Below are positions 25,039 through 37,219 of a stretch of 64,000 nucleotides of DNA, in pieces. This DNA comes from Eudorina sp. 2006-703-Eu-15 (lineage: Eukaryota > Chlorophyta > Chlorophyceae > Chlamydomonadales > Volvocaceae). The notes beneath the pieces are model-generated. The model was not told the origin of the DNA. It did not search any database and saw only the letters and a list, made by a program, of their open reading frames with translations. Location of the stretch: assembly GCA_003117195.1 (NCBI GenBank), contig BDSI01000102.1, positions 1 to 64,000 on the forward strand, given 5' to 3'. The position numbers and the translations under genes were made by a program. The first letter of the stretch is position 1. Every line of letters starts with the position of its first letter.

Positions 25039-28000
25039 GGGTGCGTGTTTGGAAAAGGAAGCCGCGCGAGAAGCGGAGGCCAGCGTGGGCAGGCTCGGGT
25101 GTGTTTGGGTGTGAGAGCAGGGTGGGTGGGTGGGAGGGAGGGAGAGGGTGGGTGGATGCGGGGAGGATGAGGTCAGGTCGGACGGGGTGGGGGGCTAGCA
25201 TAGCAGCAGGGTGATGATGGACGGGGGAAGGGGTGCGGAGGGGATGTGTACGGCAGGAACGTTGATGGGAGCCTTCGGCGAGGCGGAATGTCAGGGGGCG
25301 TCGCTGCCACAGATTGTTGCAGGACAAGACAAAACCCGCATTAGAGGAGGTTGCACATCCACATCTCGCGCACGCCCCTCCGGCGGGGGACCGTTTGCGA
25401 ATGCCCCGACATGCGCGCCGGTTTGTTCAGCAGGGTTCAGAAACAGATCGAATACTGTTAGAGCGCGTCACGGCCTCTACACTCGTGTCTTATTACTCTC
25501 ACGGCGATTTCCGAATCCCTCCATGAGGCATCCAATGGTGCCGCGTGCTTGTGTGTATCATTTCTTGTCGCGGAACTGACGCATCCACGGGCTGTACCGT
25601 ACGGCCGTTGGCATGCCGTACTGGGGGGAAGGCAACTTTGAGCTGTACCATTATTATGTACACCCTCGATGCCGTATGGCGCGTCGGGCGGCAACAACCC
25701 ACTCGGCCATGTATCACCTGTGATCACCCCTGTTGTGCGACGAGGACACGCTCACACGCACGACGCAGAAGCGAACACGAGACCTGTTGCAAGGCGCACA
25801 GCGTGTGCTGGGAGTCAGTCGTATTCGCCACCGCTCGAAAGCGTGCCGTTGCCGTACTCGTTTGAGTGTACAATGATTGATATACTCGCACGTCATCGCA
25901 CGCCCTGTATTGCACGCAAACGGTGTGTGTGTGTGTGTGTGTGTTTGTTCTTCGTGTGTGACCCCGAGTCCTCGGCGCTCCATCGATCCCGCCCCCGGTG
26001 CTTGCCGCCGGGGGCCCCGGCTGTACTAATAGCCCCACGGCTGCATTAATAACCCTTGCGGGTGGCGGCTCTGCGGGTTTCATGTTTCAAGGGGACGGGG
26101 GGACCCGAACGAGGGAGGTTCCGCCGGGGGGAGGGGGAGAAAGAGGGAGACCGGTGCGGTCGGCCGCCCCTCACTCCCGCCGCGCGTCACTGGAGGCCGC
26201 CGTCACCCGTCGCGAGTGCGGCGGGTGGGGCGGGTGCCGGGAGATGTGCTGCTGCCATGGCGGGGAGTGCGCGGATGGCAGTGAAAGGTGGTGAAGGGTT
26301 ACCGTTGTGATGGAATTAATGATGGAATCCAATGTCAATCAATAATGGAATTCGGCGTCCCAGCGATGTGTCATCAGCAAGCCGCAGCAAAAGCGTCCGG
26401 GACAAACCCCCAGACTTCCGTGCCCACCGGCGGAAACACATGAACAGCACGTCACCTGCTTCTGCTGGAGAGCTACACGTGATCATGTACGACTCACACA
26501 ATGACGTCGTACACATCACAAGCGACGCACACACGCGCACGCCACGCGCGCACGGCAGCCATCACGTACGGCCCCTGTACGAACACCGTACGTTGACATG
26601 AATGTCGGCGCTGGCCGACTCATCGCAGGTCCTCCTGCGCGGCGACTGAACCCTAAACCCACCACCTGCCCTCCTCTTCGGAGGCAGTCGCACCATTGTC
26701 GTGTAAAACTCACTACGTACACAGTGTATGTGAGGGGGGGGGGGGCACCCCGCGCGTCTGCGTTTTGATAAGGATCCGTCGGAGCTCCGCGGTGTCCGGC
26801 TTCCAAGGCGTGGCAAAACCGTCGTCTAAGGCACGGCAAAACATAGGTAAGAAGACACTCCCTCCCTCGCGGCTGCGACCTCCCGGCGGCCCGCGGAGCA
26901 GCTAACCAGTCCCCATCCCGCCCGCCCACCCACCCAGTCACTCCTACAGCAAGCCAACAAGCCAGCGGCCACGCCCCATCCCGCCCGCCCGCTCCTGCCC
27001 CACGCCCCAAGCAAGCGGCGCGATCGCGCGCCCACAGCCACAGCCACATCCCACACCACCAGCCACATCATCCACAGCCGCATCCATCACCCATCAGCAT
27101 TGCCGGCCGCAGCATCCTGACCCCCCGAATCACCAGCCCTCGCGGACAGATACATCCCCTCGCCCGCCGTACACCGCCCGTACGAACTGTCCGTACACCT
27201 GTGCGCCTAGCTAGGGAGTCGACACAGCACCCCCGCGGAAACGCACACCCGCGTTCTGGGTGGGTGGGTGGGTTTCTCATTAAGCAACACACCCGCGAAG
27301 CGGCCAACGCGTGCATAGCGTTGAGGCATACGCAGCTCGACATAACGCCGGGTCCGCCTCTCGTCTTTGATCACCTCGGGAGGACTAGGACACCCCTAAG
27401 CACACACACCCCGTGGGCCCGAGCCACCGATCTCCCCCTGCTGCTGCACACCACTAATAACCCGTTTGGCCTACGCCATCCCCCAGGCGGCTGCCGTACT
27501 CGGTCGAGAGAGAGACCTCCATCCCAACCCTCAGCCTTTAGCCCGCGCCACTTCACAGTTCAAACCCGCATCGCAGGATTTGCCATGTACCCCCGCGCCC
27601 CCCCCCCTTGCGAGGGTGTCGACTAAGACAGCGGCCTTCCCCAACCCCCCCGCCACGGCTCCCGGCTCCAGGGGTGCCGGCACCGGTGCCGTGCCGCGGT
27701 GCACCCCGAAGCGATGACGGCCTCACGTGAAATGATGACGTGATGCAGTCCAAGACAGTGTTGACAGTGTTGTACGGGCAATCCATGTCGTGCCCGGTCG
27801 TCGACGCTACGAATTGTGTAAGACCCCGCATGTCGCCCGCCCGCGCACCGCCACCGTCCGCTGATCTGCGAACCGCAAAGCCCTCCGAGAAACATTCCTC
27901 CAAAACAGGAATGCCAAAACCCGAAACGGGTCCCCACAGGGGTTTGAGGGATGAGACCCATCCCCGTCATCTCCCACCATACACAGCACCGTACCGCCCA

Positions 28001-28095
28001 AACGCGACCCAAACCACCGCGGGGGCTTACACATGCGCACCCGTTTCGTGCCGTGCCCATTCTCCGACACAGTACGACTGTACGACAGTACGACA
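25039..28095. other. Gene-free convergent stretch between AIFM2-like and SHIPPO genes
   Basis: The two flanking genes converge here. I see a short GT repeat (25,922-25,942), a run of G at 26,730-26,747 and short ATGGAAT direct repeats near 26,310-26,350, but no supportable gene. Confidence 0.4.
28027..28031 (-). terminator. TGTAA polyadenylation signal of the SHIPPO gene
   Basis: The pentamer TGTAA, the usual poly(A) signal of Chlamydomonas and its relatives, lies on the minus strand 64-69 bases beyond the TGA of the SHIPPO gene. I did not find an equally close TGTAA after the other genes in the window. Confidence 0.4.
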
Positions 28096-31000
28096 TCACT
28101 GCAGCCGGCCCGGCTCGTCGCGGAGAGTGAACCGGTCCTTCGGGCCCGTGGCCAGCACCGGCGAGACCACGTGGGGGCGCGGGTCGGTCGGCAGGTACAC
28201 GGGCCCCGGGCTGTGAATGCCGTAGTTGGCGCGCCGCGCGTGGTTGAAGCTGAGCCACGGGCTGGCTGAGAGCGCGTTGGTCGGGTCGTGGAACTGTACG
28301 GTGTACGACGATGCCGTACGCGTCCAGGTTGTACGAAATGCGCCAGGGCGGCGGGGCCGGGCGTCGAGGGGCGGGCCGCGCGGGACGGGGGAATGAGCGA
28401 AAGGAGGGGGGAAGGATGATGTTGAGAAACAGGGGAAAGACGACTGGTGAGGTTACGTTGGCGCCAGTCGGACAGCACATGACATCAGACATGAGACATG
28501 AGACATGTGGCATGTGGCATGTGGCATAACATGGCAGCAGCGGAAGGAAACCAGGCGGCCCATGTCTCGCCGTCCCCCAGCCGTACAGCGCAGACCGCAA
28601 GGGCCCCCGCGCCCCTTCCTTTGCGTTCAGCCGCATCTAGAAGCCCCAAAACCCTAAACCCCAAACCCAACCCTAAAAGCATGTTTTGCTAGACTGCCCT
28701 GCGTACGCCATGATCCGCGCGGAGGACGGAGGGCTTTCCGCAGTTCTCGTAACTACCATGCTGGAAGCTATGACCTGGGACCTGAGAACCCTAAAACCCC
28801 ACCAATCGCCTTCAACATCTTCCTGCAAATCTCCCATACCAACCCACGCGCCCCAACCTACCACCCAACCCCTCACCTTGGGCCCCTTCCCGATGACCGC
28901 ATGCGGCCGATCCCCCAGCGAGTGCCCCCCCGTCCTGTCCAGGTCGTTGGGCTTGTAGATGGGCCCGGGGGACAGCTCCGCGGGGTCGAACCAGCACGGC
29001 CGCCGGCCCGCCGCCGTATAGGCGGGCGCTGCCGTACGGGTGGGCGACGTGTCGGGCGAGTAGTGTGCGGGCCCCGGCGACAGCGTGCCGTAGTACTCCC
29101 GTACATGTTCCTTCGACAGTACGGGAAGCGCCTTTCCGTCCGTCTCAGGGCCCATCAGTTTTCGGGTGCGGGCGAAGGAGAAGGCGGGCATGGCGCCGCC
29201 GCCGCCCGGGCTGAGCGGGTCGCCGGCGGCGTTGGTGGCGGGCTCGTAGGCGCCGGGGCCGGGGTTGAAGAGGGGGGCGTTGGGGGGCACGCCAGCGTTG
29301 AGGCTGAAGCGGCCGCCCGGCAGGTTGCGGTCGAACCTGGGGCAGCAGGACAAGGCAGGGCAGGGGTGCGGTGGGCAGGGGTGCTGTGGGCAGGAGGGCT
29401 GGGCTTGCCTTCCCTTTCTTCCCCCTCCCCCTCCCCCGTCCCCTTCTCCCGCATCCCACACCCACACCCACACCCACAGCCATATCCCATCCCCCCCAAA
29501 ACGCACAGACACGGGCTGCCGCCCCCCCCGCTTCCCCCCCACCGTCGTCCCCTCACTCACTTGTGGTTGGCCTGGGCGGCCCAGGTGGACAGCCCGTCCT
29601 TGCTGGGCAGGTAGACGGGGCCGGGGGACTCGTCGGGGAAGGGCAGACACACGTGGGGGGGCCGCTGACTGGCGTTGCCGAAGGCCCAGGCGCGCGGGGG
29701 AGAGGAGCCGCCGAAGGCGGTGCCGCCCACACTGGAGGCGTCGCCGCGGCGGAAGACCTGTGGGGGTTGGATGCGGATTGTTTGGGTGGTGAGGTGGTTG
29801 GATCGGGTGGTTGGTTGGTTGGTTGGTTGGTTGGATGCCTGGGGTGAGGGAGGGGGAGGTACGTGGTTGGCAGCTGGGGGGATGGTGTGTGGGGGCATAA
29901 TATAAACACTTGTAAAAAACGTACGAAGTCAGTTTGTGTCGGTTCGGGCGGGTTTGCAGGTTGTCACTCAACACACACGTACCGAGGGGGAGTACGACCC
30001 TGGCCCCGGCGTGTAGAGCTTGGGGTACGGCGCAGCGGTGGCGGCGGGTTGCGGCGTGAAGACCCGCGCGGGGACGTCCTGGCGGGAGGCCTTGAAGTGG
30101 AAGCGCTGCGGGCCGCCGCCGCCGCCGCCGCCGCCGCTGCCGCCGCCGACGGGACTGACACGGCCACCGACAGGGCTGACACGGCCGCCGCCGACGGGGC
30201 TGACACGGCCGCCGCCGACGCCGCCGCCGCCGCCAGTCAGGGGCGGCAGCCTGCCGCCGGCGCCCGAACCGGAGGCTCCGCCGCTGCTCTGCTCGTCGCT
30301 GCCGCGCCCCGTGCTGCACCGCCGAGAAGCGGATAGGGGATATTGGGGAATATAGGGGGGTACAAACAGATGGGTGGGGAGGTCGGGGTTGGGGTCGGGG
30401 TTGGGGTCGGGGTTGGGGTCGGGGTGTGTGGGGACTGGGGGATAGAGGGGAGGGTCCGAAGGGCGCGCACTGAGCACACCGTGCATCAGCCGGTGACCGA
30501 TTCGTGTGCATGACAAGTACTGGCAGTGGCAGTGCCGTGGCGGTTGCGCTGCGGCGGTCCGTGCCGGGCAGTGCAGCAGCCGCATCCTGCGCAGTTCAGG
30601 CTGGAGCAGCGGGCATGTGGGGCAGTGCGCGGCGCGATGACGATGGCCTACCCCCGGGCGACACAGTTCCGCGCTGGCAATGCAGTACAGTGCAGTACAG
30701 TGCAGTACAGTGCAGTACAGTGCAGTACAGCAAGGTGCAATCCCATGTTCCAATCCCGACATCGGTGGTTATTGGTTTGGTGCTTCTGTTGCGGTCTCGC
30801 TGACGTTGAGCGGTCTACCCGTAAGCGGTGCGATGCCCGTCACACGAACCCCCCCCCCCCACACACACACACGCGGCCCCCGCCCCCTTCCGCCCCCGCC
30901 CTACCCACCGCCCACCTCACACACCCACCCACCTGCGCTGCATGGGCGACACCTCCCAGGCCGTCCTCGCCTGCAGCCTCGCCAGCTCGAGACCGTGGGC

Positions 31001-34000
31001 CGTCAGGTTGCTGCCGCCACTGGCGGCTGTGGCGCCGCTGGCGGTGCTGAGGCCCGTACCCGGCCGCCCGCCGGCAGCGGCGGCGGCGGCCGCGGCGGCT
31101 GCGGCGGCGCCGCCGCCGCTGCTGCCCCCGGGGGCTGACAGCGCGACGGCGGCCGCCGCGCCGCTGCCCGCCGCGCTCCGGGACTCTGTGGAGCGGGGAT
31201 GGGGACGGGGACGGGGATGGGGATGGGGATGGGGATGGGGACGGGGATGGGGATGGGGATGGGGATGGGGATGGGGATGGGGATGGGGATGGGGATGGGG
31301 ATGGGGATGGGGATGGGGATGGGGATGGGGATGGGGATGGGGATGGGGATGGGGATGGGGATGGGGATGGGATGGGGATGGGGATGGGGATGGGGATGGG
31401 GATGGGGATGGGGATGGGGATGGGATGGGGATGGGGACGGGGATGGGGATGGGGACGGGGATTGGGATGGGGCGAAAAACTTAATGGCGCAGACAGGACG
31501 GGACCGGGAGCTGCGGGTGTTATGGGCAAGAAGAAGGGGCCATGCATAGGAGCAGGCGGGGAGTCCGACGCCCAGGGGGCATCTAACACAGCCAAACCCC
31601 GCGGCCCCCCCCTCCCCCAACACACACACACACACACACACGCAACGTGCTTTTTCGCGGCTCAGCTTTTCTCCTTGATAACACACACGCAACGTGATCG
31701 AGTCCCTTTCTGGGCCTTGTCTCTAGAGGTTACAACCCCCACCAACCACGTGCCTTGGCCTTCCCCCTTATCGGGGGCGGTGTTGGGCCGCGTCAGCACG
31801 CCGCCGTGCAGCAGCTGGAGGTATTTCTGCGGATGACGCGCGATGGTGGGTGCAAGAGGGGCCGGCGGCGGCGGCGCGATGGGACACCAGGGGCATGGGG
31901 GCGGCAGGGGTCCTTGTCAGAGGCCCATGTGGCCCATTGGTGTGGATGTGGATGATGCAACGGCGGGGCGGGGGGTGGGGACGCACCCACGCTGACGCAG
32001 AGGCTGGAAAGGCGGCGAGGGACCGATCAATGGCAGCAGCAGCAGCGCCAGCGACAGCAAAGCAACAGCAGGAGCAGGAGCAACCACAGTGACAGCAGCA
32101 GCAGTGGCAGTAGCAGCTCTATGTGAACCCGTCATCGTCCAGGTCAAACGACACCGCAAGCCAACATCCAGGTCAAACGACACCGCAAGCCAACATCCTC
32201 GCAGACGAGGAGAGCAGCTGTAGCAGCAGCGGAGCCCCGTTCAGCACGCATCGTGTTGACGGCGGGCAGCGGCACTTCCCCCACGGCCTGACGGTTGCTT
32301 TTAATCACCCCACGGCCTGACTGTTGCTGCTCATCCCCCACGGCTGCACCACAGCACCGGCAGGCAGGGCACGTGGCATCCGTACGCCCGTACCCGCTGT
32401 CGTACCCCATCCGCCAGCCAACCGTACCCCTGCCCATGCAGATCAGATGCCGATGCACCCGTACCCTAACCGACAGAGGACCCGGACCTACCTGCGTGAT
32501 ACTGTCCGGATCCGTACTGTCGTACGTGGAAAGTACGGACCCATTCTCCTTCAGCGTCTGCACACTCGACTTGGGGGATAGCCGCGGGGAAGACTTGACG
32601 GCCTGAGGGGCAGGAGGCTGCGGCTGCGGCTGCGCCGCGGCGTGTCCACCGTGGCCGTGACCCGGGCCGTGGCCGTGGCCGTGACTGTTGCGCGGCGGTG
32701 ACGACGGCAGCAGCGACGCCGGCGGCTGCGGGTGCTGCTGTGGCGCCGCCGGCGCCGGCGCCGGCTTCGCCTTGGTCTTCTGTGGGGAAGTCTGTTTGCG
32801 CGGCTGCAGCCGGAGAGGGGGCTCCGAGTACGCGGGCTTGGCGCCCTTGCCCGCGCCTTCGTCCGACCCACGGGTCAGTGCATGCGAGCCGTCCGACTTG
32901 CGCGGCGGCTGCTGCGAGTGAGGCGGTTGTGACGGTTCAGGCGGTTGCGGTACGCTCAGTCGCCTGGGCTCCTCTTCGGTGGACAGTCGGGGCTTGGCAG
33001 CAGCTGAGTTGATGGGGGGCAGTAGCGGCGACAGCGGCGGCGAGGCCTGCTCGTCGCCGTCGCCGCCACCGGTCGTCGGACGCTGCTGCACCGCCGCCGA
33101 CGTTGGCGGTTGGTCGTTGGCGGCGCCAACCGTCGATGCGCCAGACGGCGATGTTGACAAGAGCGAGGAGCGCGGCTGCGGCGGCGGGTACGGCAGCCGT
33201 ACCGATGACCGGCTCGATCCAGCACTGATCCGCGGGGTGGAGGGCTGCGAAGCCGAGGGAACCCGGGGACTCTCATGCTGCTGACGGCTGCGCGGCGTCT
33301 CCTCAGCTTCCATGTCGTACGAGGTACCCCCGGCGGCTGCCGTACTGCCGATGGGTGAGGGCGAGTCCCGCGTCGGAGTGCCGTACTTCAAGATGCTCGA
33401 CCGTCCCGAGCCCGCACGGCTGCTGGCGCCTGAGTCGTACCCCAGCTGACGTGCCGTGATCCGTACAGGTTCCGGAGCCGTGCCGCCGTCAGCCCCGTCC
33501 TCCTGAGCCTCCCCGACCGGTGTTGCCGGCTCCTGCTCCTCACCATCCCCCCCCGCCGCCGCCGCCGCCGCCGACGTCGACGCCGCGGACGCGAGGCGGT
33601 CCTCGCGGCCGTCGAAAGGTTCTTCCGCACTGGCCGGCTGCGCATGCTCGCCTTCGTCGCCGTACTCCCCGACGTCGCCGTACTCCGCCTCCGCCGCTGC
33701 TGTCTCGACGGGCCTGTCGGAGGGCGCACGAGAGCTGCTCCGGGAGCCGACCGCCTCCGCCTCTACCTCCGCCTCCGCCTCCGCGTCCGCAGCCTCTGCC
33801 GCTGCTCCTTCCGCCTCCGCATCTGCCTCCGCCTCCGCCTCCCCAGCGCTCGTTTCGGCTCCCGCCGCCTCCTCCGCAGCGTCACCCACCACCACCTCCT
33901 CCGGAGGACCCTTCTCCTCCTCCTCCGCCCGCGCCTCCGCCTCCGCCTCGGCCTCCGCCTCCGCCACCGCCTCCGCCTCCGCCTCCGCCTCCGCCTCCAC

Positions 34001-36403
34001 CTCCGCCTCCGCCTCCGCCTCCTCCACCTCCTCCTCCTCCCCGGGCACACCTCCCCCCTCAGCCTCCGCTGGCGGCTCGGACTCGTCCGTCTCTCGCTCA
34101 GGCTTCGGCTCCGGCTCCGGCTCCGCCTCGTCCACCGCCTCATCGACAGCGTCAACTGCCGCATCTTCTGCCACGGGCTCGGCGTACCCCTCCGCCTCCG
34201 CCTCCGCCTCCGCCTCCGCCTCCGCCTCCGCCTCCGCCTGCGCCTCCGCTTCCGCCTCTGCCGCCTCTCCCTCGTCCGGCTGCTCTCCCCGCCGCTGCTC
34301 CGGCTCCGTTGCCCCCGGATAGCCCTCTCGGTCTTGGTCCGCACCCTCCGTCAGCTGTCCGCCTTCCGCCGCCTCGTCGCCGTACGACTCGCCCCGCGAC
34401 GGGGGTTGGTCCTCGGCGTCGTACATATCCACGTCAGCCGGCGTGTCCGTCGCCGCCGCATCCCTTGCCCCTTCGTCCTCTGGCGGCTCCGAAACCGGCT
34501 CCGGTTCCGACTCCATATCGTACGGCAGACCTTCCGCTCCCGCTCCAGGTCCCTCCCGATGCGACCCAGCGGACGAGCCCCGCTGCTGCTGCTGCTGCTC
34601 CAGCGCCGCCGCCGGCGCCGTCACACCGCCGCTGTCGTCGTCCTCCACAGGCCTATCACCGGCGTCGTACCCGAGCGCCTCATCTTCCGCCGCCGACGGC
34701 GCGGCGGCGGCGGCGGCACCGACGGCCGTCGGCTCCGCCAGTTCGGCGTCGCCCGTGCCGTACACCGGCTCGCTGGCGGCAACCATCTCGACTACGTGGG
34801 CCCTACCGTCCCCCTCCTCCTTATCCTCCTCCGGCTCCTCTTCCTCCTCCCCCTCCCGAGCCTCGGCCTTCTCCTCCAGCTCCCGCCCCGGCACCTGCAC
34901 CTGCTCCTCCCCAGCCTGCTCCTCTTGGGCCTCCTCCGCTGCCGTACCCGCCGCCTCGGGGCGCCCCGGTGAGGACGGCTGCTGCTGCTGCGGCGGCGGC
35001 GGCGGCGCCTGCGACACCTCCGAGTCGCCCTCCACCCCGGCCGTGCCCTCCTCGTCAATACCCCCCGGGGCCTGAGGTGTCGCATCCTCACCGGCCTGCC
35101 CACCGGCCTGCTCCCCCGCCTGCTCCCCCGCCTGCTCCCCCGCCTCCTCCTGCGGCTGCGGCTCTGACGCTTGGGGCTCATCAACCCTCTCAGCAGGCCC
35201 CGACCCTCCTGGCCCAGCCTCCGCCTCCGCCTCCGCTTCCACCGTGCCTGCTTCTTCCTCCGCGCCCTCCGCCCGTCCGGGCTCCTCCCCCTTGTCCTCC
35301 GCCGGAGGTTCCTCCCGCAGGGCCTCATCCGCCCCAGGGCTGCCGTCCTGGACGGATCCGTGCCCCGGCACAGATCCAGATCCAGATCCAGGTCTGGACC
35401 CAGATCCAGGCCCGGATCCAGGTCCTGCGCCCACGTCAGCCTCGGGGCCTGACCCCGCCGTCGGCTCCTCTTGCTCGGGAGGATGCCTGAACTGCGGTGG
35501 CTCCGACCCCGGGCCCCCTTCCTGACCCGCTTGATCGAGCCCAAGAGCCGCTCCCGCCTCCGGCCCCTCCTCCTGCTGCTCCTCCTCCTCCTCCTCCTCC
35601 GCCGCCGCCGCCGCCGCCGCCGCCGACACTGATGTATCGGGCAACGACTGCTGCCGACCATCCTGCGCTGTTTCCATAGGGTCCCCGGAGGGCTCTATGT
35701 CTTGTGGGCCAGCCGGCCCCAGAAGGTCCTGCTCCGTGTCCTGCTCGGCCGCCAACACCTCAGCCGCTGCCGGCTCCGCCTCCTGCTCAGCTGCTGCCGG
35801 CTCCGGCACCGGCGTGGATTCCTGCTCGGCCGCCTCCTGCTCGGCCGCTGCCGGCTCCGGCACCGCTGCAATCAGCTCCAGAGTGGTGCGGGAGGAGCGC
35901 TGCCGCGGGGACACGGCGGGGGGCCCGGGCGCCAGGGGGTCTTCGCTGGGTTCGGGGAGGCCGAAGCCGGGGGAGCCGGCGGCGGCGATACTGGCGAAGG
36001 GGTCGTCATCCCCTTCATCATCACTGCTCGCCGCGTCGGGTTGAGGTGCTGGGGGGTAGGCTCGGACTGGAGCTTCCGGGGCGGCGGAGGCAGCTTCGCC
36101 GGTGTTTGAGGGTGATGATGTTGAAGAAGGTGTTTTGGAGAGGGGTGCGGGGACAGGGGTGGGTGGGTCTGGGTCGGGGAGGGGGTCCGTTGCCCCTGTG
36201 TCGGAGCGTGGCAGGGTCGGCCCGTCGACATCCGCCGCGGGCGGAGCGCGCTCGGAGTCCTGACGAGACGAGCTGTTGTCCAGGTGCTTAGAACTATCTG
36301 CCTCGCGTTGGGGAGGTTGGGAGTCGACGTCCAAGCCGTCCTGTCCGCCGATGGATACTGAAGGCAAGCGCTCGGCTTGGTCGATGGCCTCCAATTCGGC
36401 CAT
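28096..36403 (-). CDS. Large SHIPPO (sperm-tail PG-rich) repeat protein with acidic disordered N-terminal half; likely flagellar
   Basis: Exons: 36403-32492, 31826 to about 31743, 31183-30933, 30313-29983, 29757-29561, 29336-28877, 28293-28096. All phases agree; the model gives about 1,810 aa. Exon 1 alone codes 1,304 residues rich in Glu/Ala, including long EAEAEA runs, plus Gln, Pro and Ser, and looks disordered or coiled. The C-terminal exons carry six SHIPPO-type motifs: TPGPGSY, SPGPVYLPSKD, NPGPGAYEP, SPGPAHYSP, SPGPIYKP and SPGPVYLPTD. Such repeats occur in ODF3-type and axonemal microtubule-associated proteins, so a role in the flagellum is the best guess. The join of exon 1 to exon 2 is inferred from phase 0 on both sides and good splice sites (CAG before GTAGGT; CCGCAG before AAATAC). 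The 3' end of exon 2 is uncertain. If the join is wrong, exon 1 would be a separate acidic protein. The intron before exon 3 is filled by a GGGGAT repeat. The gene is divergent from ETFB. Confidence 0.82.
31197..31470. repeat. GGGGAT hexamer array in SHIPPO-gene intron
   Basis: About 45 units of GGGGAT with a few GGGGAC variants. It lies directly upstream (in gene sense) of exon 3, whose acceptor is only about 14 bases away, so it supplies the CCCCAT-rich, pyrimidine-heavy side of the splice site. Confidence 0.95.
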
Positions 36404-37219
36404 ATTGTGTAGATTAGGCTCGATAGGTAATTAGAATGATTCAAGCCGGGACGATGAGCGCCGCAAGGGGGAGCACAGGCGCATGTCGGACGTGGAAACC
36501 TGCTGCGATGGTTGGGGTCCAAATAGGTACATGTAAGACACAAGGCATACTGATCGTGATAATAACTGGAATACGTTGTGCGCTAGCTGTCCCGTTTCAC
36601 CTGTTTCACCATCCAAAGGGCCTTCGATTGAGAGAGCGCAAACAGGATGCTAAGCACATTGAAGAGAAGGTCCAGACTGGCCACTGGCGATGTAAAACAA
36701 GTTGGATTGAACCAAAGACACGCTCCCTTCGATAGAAGTGTGGAAGCAACCAGCGCTTTGTAAGTCACGCCTTAATGTTCCTATTAGAAGAGTAACCCGT
36801 TACTGTGTTAGACGAACAATGTCCATAATAACTGTCGCCCGGTGTGGACTCCTTACTGAGACACGAACGACGGAAGTACGGGCTAGGCCCTCCTACCCGA
36901 AAGGAAGCAGAAAGGTCACAAATTCATCTAATACTGACCAAGATTTGTTGATCCTTTTTCTTGAGCACCCATAAGAACGCACGGGCACTGTAGGGATTTT
37001 TCCATATTCTTGTTAAAACACAAAAGCAATTCCCAAGGCCCCAACGCGTCAAGTGCTCCAGTGCGGTAGTCGTTAAACAGTTCCGAGACTGCACCTGGCA
37101 GCATTGCTCAGGCTTTGTCCTCCGTGGCGCGAACTCTTGCCCAACCGCCGAGGAGTGTTGCGTAGGCACCTCGTCGACCAGACGTGGTAGCCGACGCTGG
37201 ACGGGGGACAGCCTTCATA
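36404..37219. promoter_or_regulatory. Divergent intergenic promoter region, SHIPPO gene / ETFB
   Basis: These 816 bases separate the start codons of two head-to-head genes. The stretch is visibly more AT-rich than both coding neighbours and lacks long open frames or repeats. It must hold both core promoters and 5' untranslated regions; no specific factor site is recognised. Confidence 0.5.

Noticed and set aside
33520..35490. 656-codon Pro/Arg-rich plus-strand frame
   Set aside because: It is the complement of GAGGCGGAG-type codons in the SHIPPO first exon; the minus frame is longer, starts with a credible ATG and ends at a good donor in phase with later exons.
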